A DNA stretch of 64,000 bases from Acidobacteriota bacterium (GCA_003223645.1 QHVT01000026.1:1-64000), one strand, 5' to 3'. Shown: positions 33,094 through 41,594, counted from the stretch's first letter. The notes: generated by a model from the letters alone, not told the origin. Program-made: numbers and translations.

Positions 33094-34550
33094 AGCCTTC
33101 TTTGGACTGCGGCAGCCACGCTGCCGCTTTCCCACACTTCACGCGCCGCACGCTCCTCCGCAACACGCTCATCGCCGGCACCGGCATCGCGTTCGGAGTG
33201 GTGCGCGCCTCCGGCGCGCCCCCGCCCCAAGGCGCGCCGGAGGCGCGCACCACTCCACAAGATCCGTGGGACGCGCTGCCCGACATCCTCGCGCGCATCG
33301 GTCCTCCCAACATCCCGCGCCGCGACTTCGTCGTGAAGAAAGGCGCGATCCAGAAAACGATCGACGCCGCATTCAAAGCCGGAGGCGGACGCGTCGTCGT
33401 TCCCGCGGGCGACTATGAAGTCGCGCCGATTCATCTGAAAAGCAGAATCGAGTTGCACGTCGCGAAAGACGCGACGCTGCGCTTCACGCGCGACACGTCC
33501 AGGTACCCGCTCGTCCTCACGCGCTGGGAAGGTGTCGAGCTGATGAACTACTCGCCGCTCATTTACGCGCTCGACTGCGAAGACATCGCCATCACCGGCG
33601 ACGGCACGCTCGATGGACAAGCGGATGAAGAGCATTGGTGGCCGTGGAAAGGCGTCGTCACCGGCAAGCGCGACGACGTCACGAAAAACGCCGACGTTCC
33701 CGCGCCGCAGCTCGCCGACCGCAACGCGCTCTTCAGGATGGGGCAGGACGGAGTGCCGGTCGCGGAGCGCGTGTTCGGCGCGGGACATTTTTTGCGCCCG
33801 ACGTTCATCGAGCCGTATCGTTGCAGGAACGTGCTCATCGAAGGACTGACGATCAGGAACGCGCCGTTCTGGGTCACGCATCCGACGCTCTCCTCGAACG
33901 TCATCGTGCGCGGCATCACCGTGATCTCGCACGGACCGAACAACGACGGCTGCGATCCCGAATGCTCGCGCGACGTGCTGATCGAGAACTGCGTCTTCGA
34001 CACCGGCGACGACTGCATCGCGCTGAAGTCGGGACGCAACAACGACGGACGCCGCGTGAACGTGCCGGTCGAGAATGTCGTCATTCGCAACTGTGAAATG
34101 CGCGACGGTCACGGCGGCATCACCATCGGCAGTGAAGTGAGCGGCGGCGCGCGCAACGTCTTCGCCGAGAAGTGCCGGCTCGACAGCCCGAACCTCGAGC
34201 GCGGCCTGCGCCTCAAGACGAACACCGTCCGCGGCGGCGTGATCGAGAACGTCTTCGTGCGCGACATCGAGATCGGCAACGTCAAGCTCGCGCCGATCGA
34301 GATCGACCTCCGCTACGAGCCACCCGAGTCCGGACCGTTCATCCCCGAAGTGCGCAACGTGCGCGTGGAGCGCATGACGTCGAAGAGCAGCAAACACGCG
34401 ATCTACATCCGCGGGCTGGAACAGGCGCCGCTGAAAAACATCGTCGTGCGCGACAGCGTCTTCCGCGGCGTCGCGCAGGGCGACATCATCGAAGGCGCCG
34501 TCGACCTCACCCTCGAGCGCGTCATCACCGAAGGAGAAATCAAGAAATGA
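33090..34550 (+). CDS. GH28 polygalacturonase with repeat-derived Tat signal region
   Basis: A 486-residue glycoside hydrolase of family 28. The export signal is Tat-like: FTRRTLLRNTLIAGTGIAF. The residues before it (MKPSLDCGSHAAAF) come from a family 4 repeat arm, and the cleavage region VVRASGAPPP from a family 3 palindrome. The catalytic beta-helix carries GPNNDGCDPE (NxD), DTGDDCIALKSG (DD), GHGGITIGSE (GHG) and RGLRLKTN (RxK), the complete GH28 set. It hydrolyses polygalacturonan, probably exo-acting by similarity to bacterial secreted forms. The GTG start overlaps the DUF4861 stop, and the stop overlaps the next ATG. Confidence 0.95.
   Translation: MKPSLDCGSHAAAFPHFTRRTLLRNTLIAGTGIAFGVVRASGAPPPQGAPEARTTPQDPWDALPDILARIGPPNIPRRDFVVKKGAIQKTIDAAFKAGGGRVVVPAGDYEVAPIHLKSRIELHVAKDATLRFTRDTSRYPLVLTRWEGVELMNYSPLIYALDCEDIAITGDGTLDGQADEEHWWPWKGVVTGKRDDVTKNADVPAPQLADRNALFRMGQDGVPVAERVFGAGHFLRPTFIEPYRCRNVLIEGLTIRNAPFWVTHPTLSSNVIVRGITVISHGPNNDGCDPECSRDVLIENCVFDTGDDCIALKSGRNNDGRRVNVPVENVVIRNCEMRDGHGGITIGSEVSGGARNVFAEKCRLDSPNLERGLRLKTNTVRGGVIENVFVRDIEIGNVKLAPIEIDLRYEPPESGPFIPEVRNVRVERMTSKSSKHAIYIRGLEQAPLKNIVVRDSVFRGVAQGDIIEGAVDLTLERVITEGEIKK
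33098..33136. repeat. Family 4 half-copy at the GH28 start
   Basis: TTTGGACTGCGGCAGCCACG then CTGCCGCTTT equals the left arm of the composite at 14924. It starts six bases into the GH28 gene and encodes LDCGSHAAAF, so the gene's start codon context and first residues are repeat-derived. Confidence 0.85.
33195..33256. repeat. Family 3 palindromic repeat in frame in GH28
   Basis: GGAGTGGTGCGCGCCTCCGG with arm partner CCGGAGGCGCGCACCACTCC around CGCGCCCCCGCCCCAAGGCG. It encodes GVVRASGAPPPQGAPEARTT, which spans the expected signal peptidase region and the start of the mature enzyme. Confidence 0.92.
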
Positions 34551-35407
34551 CTTTCCCCGCGATCGATGCAACGACGTGCGTCGTACGCGACACCGCCAGC
34601 CAACGCGGACGGCACATCTCCGTCAAACCCGGAACCACCGCCGCGCAGCATTTGTACTACGGCCGGATCGTTCTGAGTGGAGCGGCGCCCGCTTCGGGCG
34701 CCGAAACCCCGACGGCCGAAGCGGCCGCCGCTCCACAGTCCGTCGCGTTTTCCACAGAAGATCGCGAAACCGCATTGATCTGCCTGCGCGGAAACGCACG
34801 CGTCGATGCCGGCGAGACTTTCGAACTCGAAAAATACGACGCCCTCTACATCCCCCGCGACACTGAAGTCACGGTCACCGGCACCTGCGATCTCGCCGAA
34901 GTCGCCGCACCCGTCGAAGCGCATCATCCGCTCCAATTCATCCGTTTCGCCGACGTCCAGAACGATCCCGCGCTGCACTTCGACACCGGCGGTCCTTCGT
35001 CGCAACGCACGCTCAACATTCTCATCGGCAAGAACGTCGAAGCGGGACGCATCCTCGCCGGCGTCACGTTCTCGAAGCCCGGCAACTGGACGTCGTGGCC
35101 GCCGCATGAACACGCGCGGCTCGCCGAGGAGGCGTATCTCTATATCGAGATGCCGGAGCCGGGATGGGGACTGCAGCTCGTCTACAACGATCCGCGCAAT
35201 CCCGAGTTGGTCGCGGTCGTGAAGCAGGACGACGTCGTGATCATGCCGCAGGGCTATCACCCCAACGTCTCCGCGCCCGGCGGTACGATCAACTTCCTCT
35301 GGATGATGGCCGCGAATCGCGAGGACGTCGACCGCCAGTTCGGCGTCGTCAACGTGCAACCCGAATACGCAACCGGCGGATCGGGACTCGAGGCGTCGAG
35401 AAAATGA
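34547..35407 (+). CDS. KduI/IolB-fold uronate isomerase
   Basis: A 286-residue cupin of the KduI/IolB family, closer to IolB (5-deoxy-glucuronate isomerase) than to E. coli KduI. The metal site reads SWPPHEHARLAEEAYLYIEM, with a later GYHPNVSAPGG His. In a pectin locus with KduD, KDG kinase and KDPG aldolase it most likely isomerises 4-deoxy-5-hexosulose-uronate to 2,5-diketo-3-deoxygluconate. An inositol role is less likely because no iol genes are present. A family 2 palindrome inserts about 20 residues (GAAPASGAETPTAEAAAAPQ) after YYGRIVLS in a surface loop. The ATG overlaps the GH28 stop. Confidence 0.85.
   Translation: MTFPAIDATTCVVRDTASQRGRHISVKPGTTAAQHLYYGRIVLSGAAPASGAETPTAEAAAAPQSVAFSTEDRETALICLRGNARVDAGETFELEKYDALYIPRDTEVTVTGTCDLAEVAAPVEAHHPLQFIRFADVQNDPALHFDTGGPSSQRTLNILIGKNVEAGRILAGVTFSKPGNWTSWPPHEHARLAEEAYLYIEMPEPGWGLQLVYNDPRNPELVAVVKQDDVVIMPQGYHPNVSAPGGTINFLWMMAANREDVDRQFGVVNVQPEYATGGSGLEASRK
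34677..34736. repeat. Family 2 palindromic repeat in frame in the isomerase
   Basis: GTGGAGCGGCGCCCGCTTCG and CCGAAGCGGCCGCCGCTCCA arms around GCGCCGAAACCCCGACGG. Exactly 60 bases, so it adds 20 codons without disturbing the frame. Confidence 0.92.
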
Positions 35408-35429
35408 AGATCCCGACTCGCGTTGCCCA

Positions 35430-35535
35430 ACCCGCGCCCGCGCCCGTGCCCGCTTCCGCGCCCGGGGCGGGGGCGAGCGAAGCGACCGAATCCCCCGCCC
35501 CGGGCGCGGAAGCGGGCGCGGGCTCGGGCGCGGGT
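35430..35535. repeat. Family 1 palindromic repeat, copy F
   Basis: Lies between the isomerase stop and the KDG kinase start. Centre GGCGAGCGAAGCGACCG. It can be read as an apparent small ORF of Ala/Pro/Gly, but that is only the repeat translated. The kinase ribosome binding site GAGGGG follows directly. Confidence 0.9.
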
Positions 35536-35549
35536 ACGCGAGGGGTCGA

Positions 35550-36635
35550 ATGAACATCAAGCCCCCCGAGGACGCCCGCTTCGATCTCGTTTCTTTGGGC
35601 GAAGTCATGCTGCGCCTCGATCCGGGCGAAGGCCGCGTCTCGACCACGCGCACGTTTCAATGTTGGGAAGGCGGCGGCGAGTACAACGTCTCGCGCGGAC
35701 TGCGGCGCTGCTTCGGCATGCGCACCGCGATCGTCACTGCGCTCGTCGACAACGCGGTCGGCCGCCTCGTCGAAGACTTGATGCTGCAGGGCGGAACCGA
35801 TCTTTCATTTCTGCGATGGGTCGCCGACGACGGCGTCGGACGCCGCGCGCGCAACGGACTCAATTTCACCGAGCGCGGTTTCGGCGTGCGCGCCGCACTC
35901 GGCAGCTCCGATCGCGGACACACCGCCGTCTCGCAGCTGAAAGCAGGCGACGTCGATTGGGACGCCGTCCTCTCCGGCGCGCGCTGGTTCCACACCGGCG
36001 GCATCTTCGCCGCGCTTTCCGAAACGACTCCCGACGTCGCGCGCGAAGCGATGGAAGCCGCGCGCAAACATGGCGCGATCGTTTCCTACGATCTCAACTA
36101 TCGACCTTCGTTGTGGAAGGGAATCGGCGGCCCCGAAAAGGCGCGCGCCGTGAATCGCGAGCTCGTCTCCCTCGTCGACGTGCTCTTCGGAAACGAAGAA
36201 GACTTCAGCGTCGCCCTCGGCTTCGACGTCGAAGGCGTCGACGAACACCTCGGCGAATTGCCGAAAGAAGCCTTCCAGAAAATGATCGGCAAAGTGCGCG
36301 AGTCCTATCCGCAGCTGCAAGTCATCGCGACCACACTCCGCGTCGCACACACCGCGACGATCAACGATTGGGGCGCGATTGCGTGGCACAACGGTGCCTT
36401 CTACGAAGCGACGCCGCGCGCCGATCTCGAGATCCTCGATCGCGTCGGCGGCGGCGACTCCTTCGCCTCCGGCCTGATCTACGGCTTTCTCGCGGAGAAA
36501 GGCGCGCAATGGGCCGTCGAATGCGGCGCCGCCCACGGCGCGCTCGCCATGACGACACCTGGCGACACGAGCATGGCCACACTCGCCGAAGTCGAGCGCG
36601 TGATGAAGGGCGGGACCGCCCGCGTAAGCCGGTGA
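35550..36635 (+). CDS. kdgK: 2-keto-3-deoxygluconate kinase (PfkB family)
   Basis: A 361-residue ribokinase-fold sugar kinase. SLGEVMLRLDPG starts the fold, GGGEYNVSRGLRR is the PfkB signature 1 region, SYDLNYRPSLWKG is typical of KdgK, FGNEEDF follows, and DRVGGGDSFASGLIYG (signature 2) holds the catalytic Asp. It phosphorylates KDG to KDPG with ATP. An insertion around EGVDEHLGELPKEAFQKMI matches a KdgK subgroup. It is followed by the aldolase that cleaves its product. Both genes are preceded by family 1 repeats. Confidence 0.94.
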   Translation: MNIKPPEDARFDLVSLGEVMLRLDPGEGRVSTTRTFQCWEGGGEYNVSRGLRRCFGMRTAIVTALVDNAVGRLVEDLMLQGGTDLSFLRWVADDGVGRRARNGLNFTERGFGVRAALGSSDRGHTAVSQLKAGDVDWDAVLSGARWFHTGGIFAALSETTPDVAREAMEAARKHGAIVSYDLNYRPSLWKGIGGPEKARAVNRELVSLVDVLFGNEEDFSVALGFDVEGVDEHLGELPKEAFQKMIGKVRESYPQLQVIATTLRVAHTATINDWGAIAWHNGAFYEATPRADLEILDRVGGGDSFASGLIYGFLAEKGAQWAVECGAAHGALAMTTPGDTSMATLAEVERVMKGGTARVSR

Positions 36636-36661
36636 GTATGAGTGAGCCGATGACGCTCGCA

Positions 36662-36766
36662 ACCCGCGCCCGTGCCCGCGCCCGCTCCCGCGCCCGGGGA
36701 GGGGGCGAGCGAAGCGACGATTTCCCCCACCCCGGGAGCGGGAGCGGGCACGGGCGCGGGAGCGGG
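36662..36766. repeat. Family 1 palindromic repeat, copy G
   Basis: Between kdgK and eda. The arms use the GCTCCCGCGCCCGGGG variant and GGGAGCGGGAGCGGGC complement, a compensated change on both sides, which shows that the hairpin pairing is kept. GGAAGGA at its right end is the ribosome binding site of eda. Confidence 0.9.
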
Positions 36767-36780
36767 AAGGAATCGCGCCA

Positions 36781-37419
36781 ATGAACGTCGTCGAACGCAT
36801 CCGCGAAGTCGGCCTCGTCCCCGTCGTGCGCGCCGCGTCCGCCGACGAGGCCTTCGCCGCCGTCGAAGCCATCCGCGCCGGCGGCATCCCGATTCTCGAG
36901 ATCACGCTCACCGTTCCCGGCGCCGTCGCGATCATCAGTCAGCTGTCCAAACGCCTCGGCGACGAAGCCCTTATCGGTGCCGGAACCGTGCTCGATGCCG
37001 ACACCGCACAGCAATGCATCGACGCCGGCGCGCGCTTCATCGTCAGCCCCGCGCTCCATATCCCGACGATCGAACGTTGCCGCCGCCTCGAAGTGCCGGT
37101 GTTTCCCGGCGCGCTCACGCCGACCGAGATCGTCACCGCCTGGCGCGCCGGCGCGAATGCAGTAAAAGTCTTTCCCGCGAACGCCCTCGGTGGCGCCAGC
37201 TATCTCAAGTCGCTCAAAGCCCCGCTGCCACAAATCGAATTGCTCCCGACCGGCGGCGTCAATCTGAAAACCGCCGCCGACTTCATCGCTGCAGGAGCGT
37301 TCGCGTTAGGCGTCGGTGCCGATCTCGTCGACCTCGCCGCGCTGCGTCGAGGCGAAGCCGCGTCGATCACGGAGAAGGCGCGGCAGTACGTGGCGGCGGT
37401 GGCAGCGGCGCGAGCGTAA
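36781..37419 (+). CDS. eda: KDPG aldolase
   Basis: A 212-residue class I aldolase. GLVPVVRAASADEAFAAVEA, GIPILEITLTVPGA (catalytic Glu), LIGAGTVLDADTAQQCIDAGARFIVSP and AVKVFPANALGG (Schiff-base Lys) followed by PLPQIELLPTGGVN are the KDPG/KHG aldolase set. It splits 2-keto-3-deoxy-6-phosphogluconate into pyruvate and glyceraldehyde 3-phosphate and is the final step of the uronate pathway. It is the last gene of the plus-strand pectin operon; a family 2 hairpin follows. Confidence 0.96.
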   Translation: MNVVERIREVGLVPVVRAASADEAFAAVEAIRAGGIPILEITLTVPGAVAIISQLSKRLGDEALIGAGTVLDADTAQQCIDAGARFIVSPALHIPTIERCRRLEVPVFPGALTPTEIVTAWRAGANAVKVFPANALGGASYLKSLKAPLPQIELLPTGGVNLKTAADFIAAGAFALGVGADLVDLAALRRGEAASITEKARQYVAAVAAARA

Positions 37420-37450
37420 TCACCGGCGTTCTCCTTCAACGACGAATCTG

Positions 37451-37532
37451 TGGAGCGGCGGCCGCCCTCGGCCGCCGGAGCGCAGCAACAAGCCGTCTCT
37501 AAGCGCTTCGGTTTCGGCGGCCGCCGCTCCAC
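37451..37532. repeat. Family 2 palindromic repeat after eda
   Basis: GTGGAGCGGCGGCCGCCCTC and GGCGGCCGCCGCTCCAC arms around a 40-base centre with GCCTTCGG-like pairing. Lies between the convergent eda and GH18 genes and may act as a bidirectional hairpin. Confidence 0.9.
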
Positions 37533-37553
37533 AGAGATGCGCATACGCGCCGA

Positions 37554-38507
37554 TCAATGATCCGGTTTCGGCTTTCCCGTAATTCCCGCGACGATCGTCC
37601 GGTGCCACTGATGGTCATCGGCATCGGGAAACATCTTCTTGTTCTGCTCCTTGTACGTGAACTGCTGGATGTCCTGTGAGAACGTGTAGAGCATGATGCC
37701 GAGGATCGGAGGCGTGGACTTGCGGTCCGAGACCGGCTCGACGCTCCACTTCGCGACGTCGTAGACGACGTCGATGTTCGTGAAGTTGGACTTGCCGTCC
37801 GGCCCGGCCTGCACGCCGATGAGGAGTTGGTTCCAACCCATTCCGACGTTCTTTCCGTTCACGACGACGTTGTGGTACCACGCGATTCTGTTCGCCATGG
37901 ACCTGACGTCGCCCGTGTACGTCATCTCCCCGCCGAAGTCGAGGAGTTGTCCGAGATAGCGGCCCGCGTTCGGGAATCCTTCCGCGACCGGCGTCTTGAA
38001 ATACTGCATGTCCGTCCAAAGCGCTTTCGTGAGCAAGGATCCGGTCAGTGACGCGCGCAGAGCTCCGATCGCGTTCATGAAATCCTGGTACTTGTCGGTG
38101 ACGTCGCTCCACTCGTTGTCGATGTCGATCCCGTCGAGGCCGTACTGCTCGATGACGACTTCCTGCACCCACTTCGCGAAGCCCGCGGGATCGCTGATGT
38201 TGTCCCAGCCGTAGCCGCGCAGGCCCTGCACCGACAAGAGGACCTTGATGCCCGCCGCCTGCAGCTCCTGCACGTTCGTGCGGGCTTGCCCCGGCTGCAG
38301 CGTCATCTCCTTCATGAGCTCATCGGGAATCGTGAGATAGGGCGTGCTCTGAGATGTGAACCTGGCGAAGCCAAGGAACACGACGTTGGTGGGGAACTTC
38401 AGGACGTCGAGCAGCGGCACATGTACGTGCTGCATCTTGTCCTGCGGTCCGATCCCGACGTCGGGAATCCAATAGGTTGCGATCACACCCTGGCTGGGCA
38501 GAGTCAT
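37554..38507 (-). CDS. GH18 family glycosidase (endo-beta-N-acetylglucosaminidase-like), no signal peptide
   Basis: A 317-residue TIM barrel. VIATYWIPD starts strand 1, GIKVLLSVQGLRGYGW is strand 3, and YGLDGIDIDNEW is the GH18 DxxDxDxE motif with catalytic Glu (about 132). LWTDMQYFK, GGEMTYTGDV, LLIGVQAG and ILGIMLYTFSQD follow. Similarity is to EndoH/EndoF-type enzymes that cut the GlcNAc-GlcNAc core of N-glycans. Unlike those it has no export signal and starts MTLPSQG, with AGGAG eight bases upstream. It is divergent from an aldo/keto reductase. Physiological substrate unknown. Confidence 0.85.
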   Translation of the reverse strand: MTLPSQGVIATYWIPDVGIGPQDKMQHVHVPLLDVLKFPTNVVFLGFARFTSQSTPYLTIPDELMKEMTLQPGQARTNVQELQAAGIKVLLSVQGLRGYGWDNISDPAGFAKWVQEVVIEQYGLDGIDIDNEWSDVTDKYQDFMNAIGALRASLTGSLLTKALWTDMQYFKTPVAEGFPNAGRYLGQLLDFGGEMTYTGDVRSMANRIAWYHNVVVNGKNVGMGWNQLLIGVQAGPDGKSNFTNIDVVYDVAKWSVEPVSDRKSTPPILGIMLYTFSQDIQQFTYKEQNKKMFPDADDHQWHRTIVAGITGKPKPDH

Positions 38508-38554
38508 GATGGAGCTCCTCTCTCGCGATGTTGTGGGAAGGACGGCAGATTACC

Positions 38555-39370
38555 ATGACGCCGATGATCCCTACCTTCCTCTACGGCACCGCCTGGAAAG
38601 AAGACGACACGGAGCGCTGCGTGCGGCTCGCGATCGAGGCCGGCTTTCGCGGCATCGACACCGCGAATCAGCGGCGGCATTACTTCGAAGCGGCCGTCGG
38701 CGCAGCGGTCAAGGCGAGCGGCGTGAGCCGCGAGCAACTCTTCCTGCAGACGAAGTTCACGTACATCGACTCGCAGGATCATCGCCTTCCGTACGATCCG
38801 AACGCCGACGTCGCGATGCAGGTGCGGCAGTCGTTTGCGAGCTCGCTCGAGCATTTGCAGGTCGACGCGATCGACTCGTATGTGTTGCATGGTCCGTCGC
38901 GTCGTCATGGTTTGTCGCAGGACGATCTCGACGTCTGGCGCGCGATGGAGGAGTTGCACGACGCGCAAAAGACGCGCTTCCTCGGCGTGAGCAACGTCGC
39001 GCTCGATCAGCTCGAGCTGCTCTGCGCGGAGGCGCGCGTACAGCCGAGGTTCGTGCAGAACCGCTGCTTCGCGCGCACGATGTGGGACCGTGACGTGCGC
39101 CGCTTCTGCCGCGCACGCGGCATCGTCTATCAGGGCTTCTCGCTGCTGACCGCGAATGTCGCGGAGCTGCGCACGCGCGCCTTTCGCGAGATCGTGGAGC
39201 GCACGGGTATGACTCCGGCTCAGGTCGTCTTCTGCTTCGCGCAGCAGGTCGGAATGCTGCCGCTGACGGGCACGACCGATCCGTCACATATGCGCGAAGA
39301 TCTCGCGGCGGAGCGGTTCGAGCTCTCCGCGGACGATTTGCGTCTGATGGAAACAATCGCGCAGGCGTAA
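38555..39370 (+). CDS. Aldo/keto reductase
   Basis: A 271-residue NADPH-dependent reductase. YGTAWKEDDTERCVRLAIEA, GIDTANQRRHY (catalytic Asp; Tyr replaced in context), LFLQTKFTYI (Lys), SYVLHGPSR (His), FLGVSNVAL, VQNRCF and the C-terminal LPLTGTTDPSHM loop. The ATG at 38555 gives the natural strand MIPTFLYG; an upstream ATG at 38528 would add residues with no homology. The QRRHY sequence after the Asp is unusual: the AKR Tyr would be expected four residues after Asp. Substrate unknown. Confidence 0.86.
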   Translation: MTPMIPTFLYGTAWKEDDTERCVRLAIEAGFRGIDTANQRRHYFEAAVGAAVKASGVSREQLFLQTKFTYIDSQDHRLPYDPNADVAMQVRQSFASSLEHLQVDAIDSYVLHGPSRRHGLSQDDLDVWRAMEELHDAQKTRFLGVSNVALDQLELLCAEARVQPRFVQNRCFARTMWDRDVRRFCRARGIVYQGFSLLTANVAELRTRAFREIVERTGMTPAQVVFCFAQQVGMLPLTGTTDPSHMREDLAAERFELSADDLRLMETIAQA

Positions 39371-39388
39371 ACTATCCGTACCAAAGTC

Positions 39389-41590
39389 GTGTCCAAAACC
39401 GGCCGGAGTCTCCTCGTCACCCTCGGCGTGGCGATTTGCTACGTCGCGTGTGCGAAGCTCGGTCTCGCGCTGGCCTTTCGCGCGGAGCAGGTCACTGCCG
39501 TCTGGCCGCCGACCGCGTTCGCGCTCGTGGTCGTTCTTCGCCTCGGCCGCCGCGCCGTTCCCGGCATTCTTCTCGGCGCGTTCGTCGCCAACGCCACCGC
39601 GAACGAGCCGCTCGCCGTCGCCGCCGGAGTCGCGATCGGCAACACGCTCGAAGCGCTCGCCGGCGCGTGGCTGCTGCGCCGCTTCGCGTTCGACGGCCGT
39701 CTCGCGCGGGTGCGCGACGTGCTCGCGCTGCTCTGCGCGATCGTCGTCAGTCCGGCGATCAGCGCGACGATCGGCGTCGCGTCGCTGACGACCGGCGGCG
39801 TGCAGTCGACGAGCAGCGCGCCGACGCTTTGGTGGATCTGGTGGCTCGGCGATGCGCTCGGCGGTTTGATCTTTGCGCCGCCGCTTCTCGTCTGGAGCGA
39901 TCGCGATCGACTGCCGCGTCGCCGCGGCGCAGTCAGCGAAGGCGCGATCCTCTTCGCCGGCGTCATCATCGCGAGCCTCGTTGTTTTCTTCGGCTCGCCG
40001 TCGCTGATCGCCACCGAGTACATCGTCTTCCCGTTTCTCATCTGGGCCGCGCTGCGCTTCGGTCCCGCCGGATCCGCGACCGCCGCCGTGATCGCGAACG
40101 CGATCGCGGTGTGGGGCACCGCATCGGGCATCGGACCGTTCGGCAACGCCGGCCCCGAGCACGGTCTCGTGCTGCTGCAAATCTTCACCGCCGTCGCCGC
40201 GACGACGTCGCTGTTTCTCGGCGCGATCGCGGAACAGAACAAACACGCGCAGCAGCGCGCGGAGCTGAGCGAGCGGCGTTTGCTGATGGCGATGAGCGGC
40301 GCGCGCATCGAAGCGTGGGAGTGGGACGCCGGCAGTGCGGACGAGAAGTTCTATCGCGAGCTCGTGCATCCCGACGATCTCGCGCGCGTTGACGCCGCCA
40401 TCGCATCGCGCGATTCGTTCGAAGTCGACTTCCGCCGCCTCGGCGAAGACGGCACGCTGCACTGGATCGCCGCGCGCGGCGTCGCGATCGAGGACCAGCG
40501 GCTGATCGGCGTCGACATCGACGTCACGCGACTCAAGCAACTCGAAGAAGAGTTGCGTCTGCAGGATCGCCGCAAGGACGAGTTCCTGGCGATGCTCGCG
40601 CACGAGCTGCGCAATCCGCTCGCGCCGATCCTCCACGCCACCGATCTCCTCGGCTCCTCCGACGCCGGCGTCGCGCGCGACGTCATTCGCCGCCAGTCCA
40701 AACACCTCGCGCGTCTCGTCGACGATCTCCTCGACGTCTCGCGCATCGCGCGCGGCCAGATGCGTCTCGAGCGCCGCCGCGTGCTGCTCGCGAATGTCGT
40801 GAATGACGCCGTCGACATCTGGCGCCATCTGATCGATGAAAAGAAGCAGCAGCTCTTCGTCCGCATCGATCCCGAGGCCGTGTGGCTCGATGCCGATCCG
40901 ACGCGGCTCACGCAGTCGATCGCCAACCTCGTGCACAACGCGGCGAAGTTCACGCCCATCGGCGGACGCATCGACGTCGCGGCGGGCGAGGACGACGGCC
41001 ACGGATTCGTGCGCGTGCGCGACAGCGGGCCGGGCATGAACGCGCCGCCGCCCGACCGCCGCTCCGGCGGCCTCGGACTCGGACTCACGATCGTGCGGCA
41101 CCTCATCGCACTGCATGACGGCACGATCGACGTGCGCAGCAGCGAGGACGGCAGCACGGTCGTCGTGCGATTGCCGATCGCGCCGGCGCCGGCCATCGAA
41201 ACACCGCTGCGCCACGAAGCGCCGGCCGGATCGCGCGCGCGGCGCGTGCTGCTCGTCGAAGATCACGCCGACGCGCGCCGCGTGCTCGCGTTGATGCTGA
41301 CGCGCAGCGGACACGACGTTCGCACCGCCGGTGACGGACCGGCCGCCCTCGCGGAAGCGAAGCGTTTCGCGCCGGAAGTCGTGCTGCTCGACATCGGATT
41401 GCCGGGAATGGACGGCTACGCCGTCGCGCGCCAGCTGCGCACGCTGCCGGAGTGCGGCGGCGCGCGCCTCATCGCGCTCACCGGATATGGACAGGCCGAG
41501 GACCTCGAACAGTCGAGACTCGCGGGCATCGACGAGCATTTGCTGAAGCCCGTCGAGCCCGCGAATTTACTCGCGCTGTTGGAGCGATAA
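39389..41590 (+). CDS. MASE1-PAS hybrid histidine kinase
   Basis: A 733-residue membrane sensor. A MASE1 domain with about eight helices spans 1-285 (VTAVWPPTAFALVVVLRLG is diagnostic). A degenerate PAS is about 300-385. HisKA is about 393-460 with the phospho-His in FLAMLAHELRNPLAPI. HATPase is about 500-610 (N box ANLVHNAAKF, G1 RDSGPGM, G2 GLGLGLTIV). A receiver domain about 625-733 has VLLVEDHADAR, phospho-Asp in VLLDIGLPGMDG, and the Lys in EHLLKPVEP. GTG start; spacing from the aldo/keto reductase is 18 bases. No dedicated output gene is adjacent; the signal is unknown. Confidence 0.93.
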   Translation: MSKTGRSLLVTLGVAICYVACAKLGLALAFRAEQVTAVWPPTAFALVVVLRLGRRAVPGILLGAFVANATANEPLAVAAGVAIGNTLEALAGAWLLRRFAFDGRLARVRDVLALLCAIVVSPAISATIGVASLTTGGVQSTSSAPTLWWIWWLGDALGGLIFAPPLLVWSDRDRLPRRRGAVSEGAILFAGVIIASLVVFFGSPSLIATEYIVFPFLIWAALRFGPAGSATAAVIANAIAVWGTASGIGPFGNAGPEHGLVLLQIFTAVAATTSLFLGAIAEQNKHAQQRAELSERRLLMAMSGARIEAWEWDAGSADEKFYRELVHPDDLARVDAAIASRDSFEVDFRRLGEDGTLHWIAARGVAIEDQRLIGVDIDVTRLKQLEEELRLQDRRKDEFLAMLAHELRNPLAPILHATDLLGSSDAGVARDVIRRQSKHLARLVDDLLDVSRIARGQMRLERRRVLLANVVNDAVDIWRHLIDEKKQQLFVRIDPEAVWLDADPTRLTQSIANLVHNAAKFTPIGGRIDVAAGEDDGHGFVRVRDSGPGMNAPPPDRRSGGLGLGLTIVRHLIALHDGTIDVRSSEDGSTVVVRLPIAPAPAIETPLRHEAPAGSRARRVLLVEDHADARRVLALMLTRSGHDVRTAGDGPAALAEAKRFAPEVVLLDIGLPGMDGYAVARQLRTLPECGGARLIALTGYGQAEDLEQSRLAGIDEHLLKPVEPANLLALLER

Positions 41591-41594
41591 ATCA

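Noticed and set aside
35404-35553. A short open frame rich in Ala, Pro and Gly between the isomerase and kdgK
   Set aside because: It is entirely a family 1 repeat plus junctions; no ribosome binding site and no gene-like composition.
36640-36780. Hairpins between kdgK and eda as intrinsic terminators
   Set aside because: No T-tract follows, both flanking genes belong to one pathway on one strand, and the element is a dispersed repeat.
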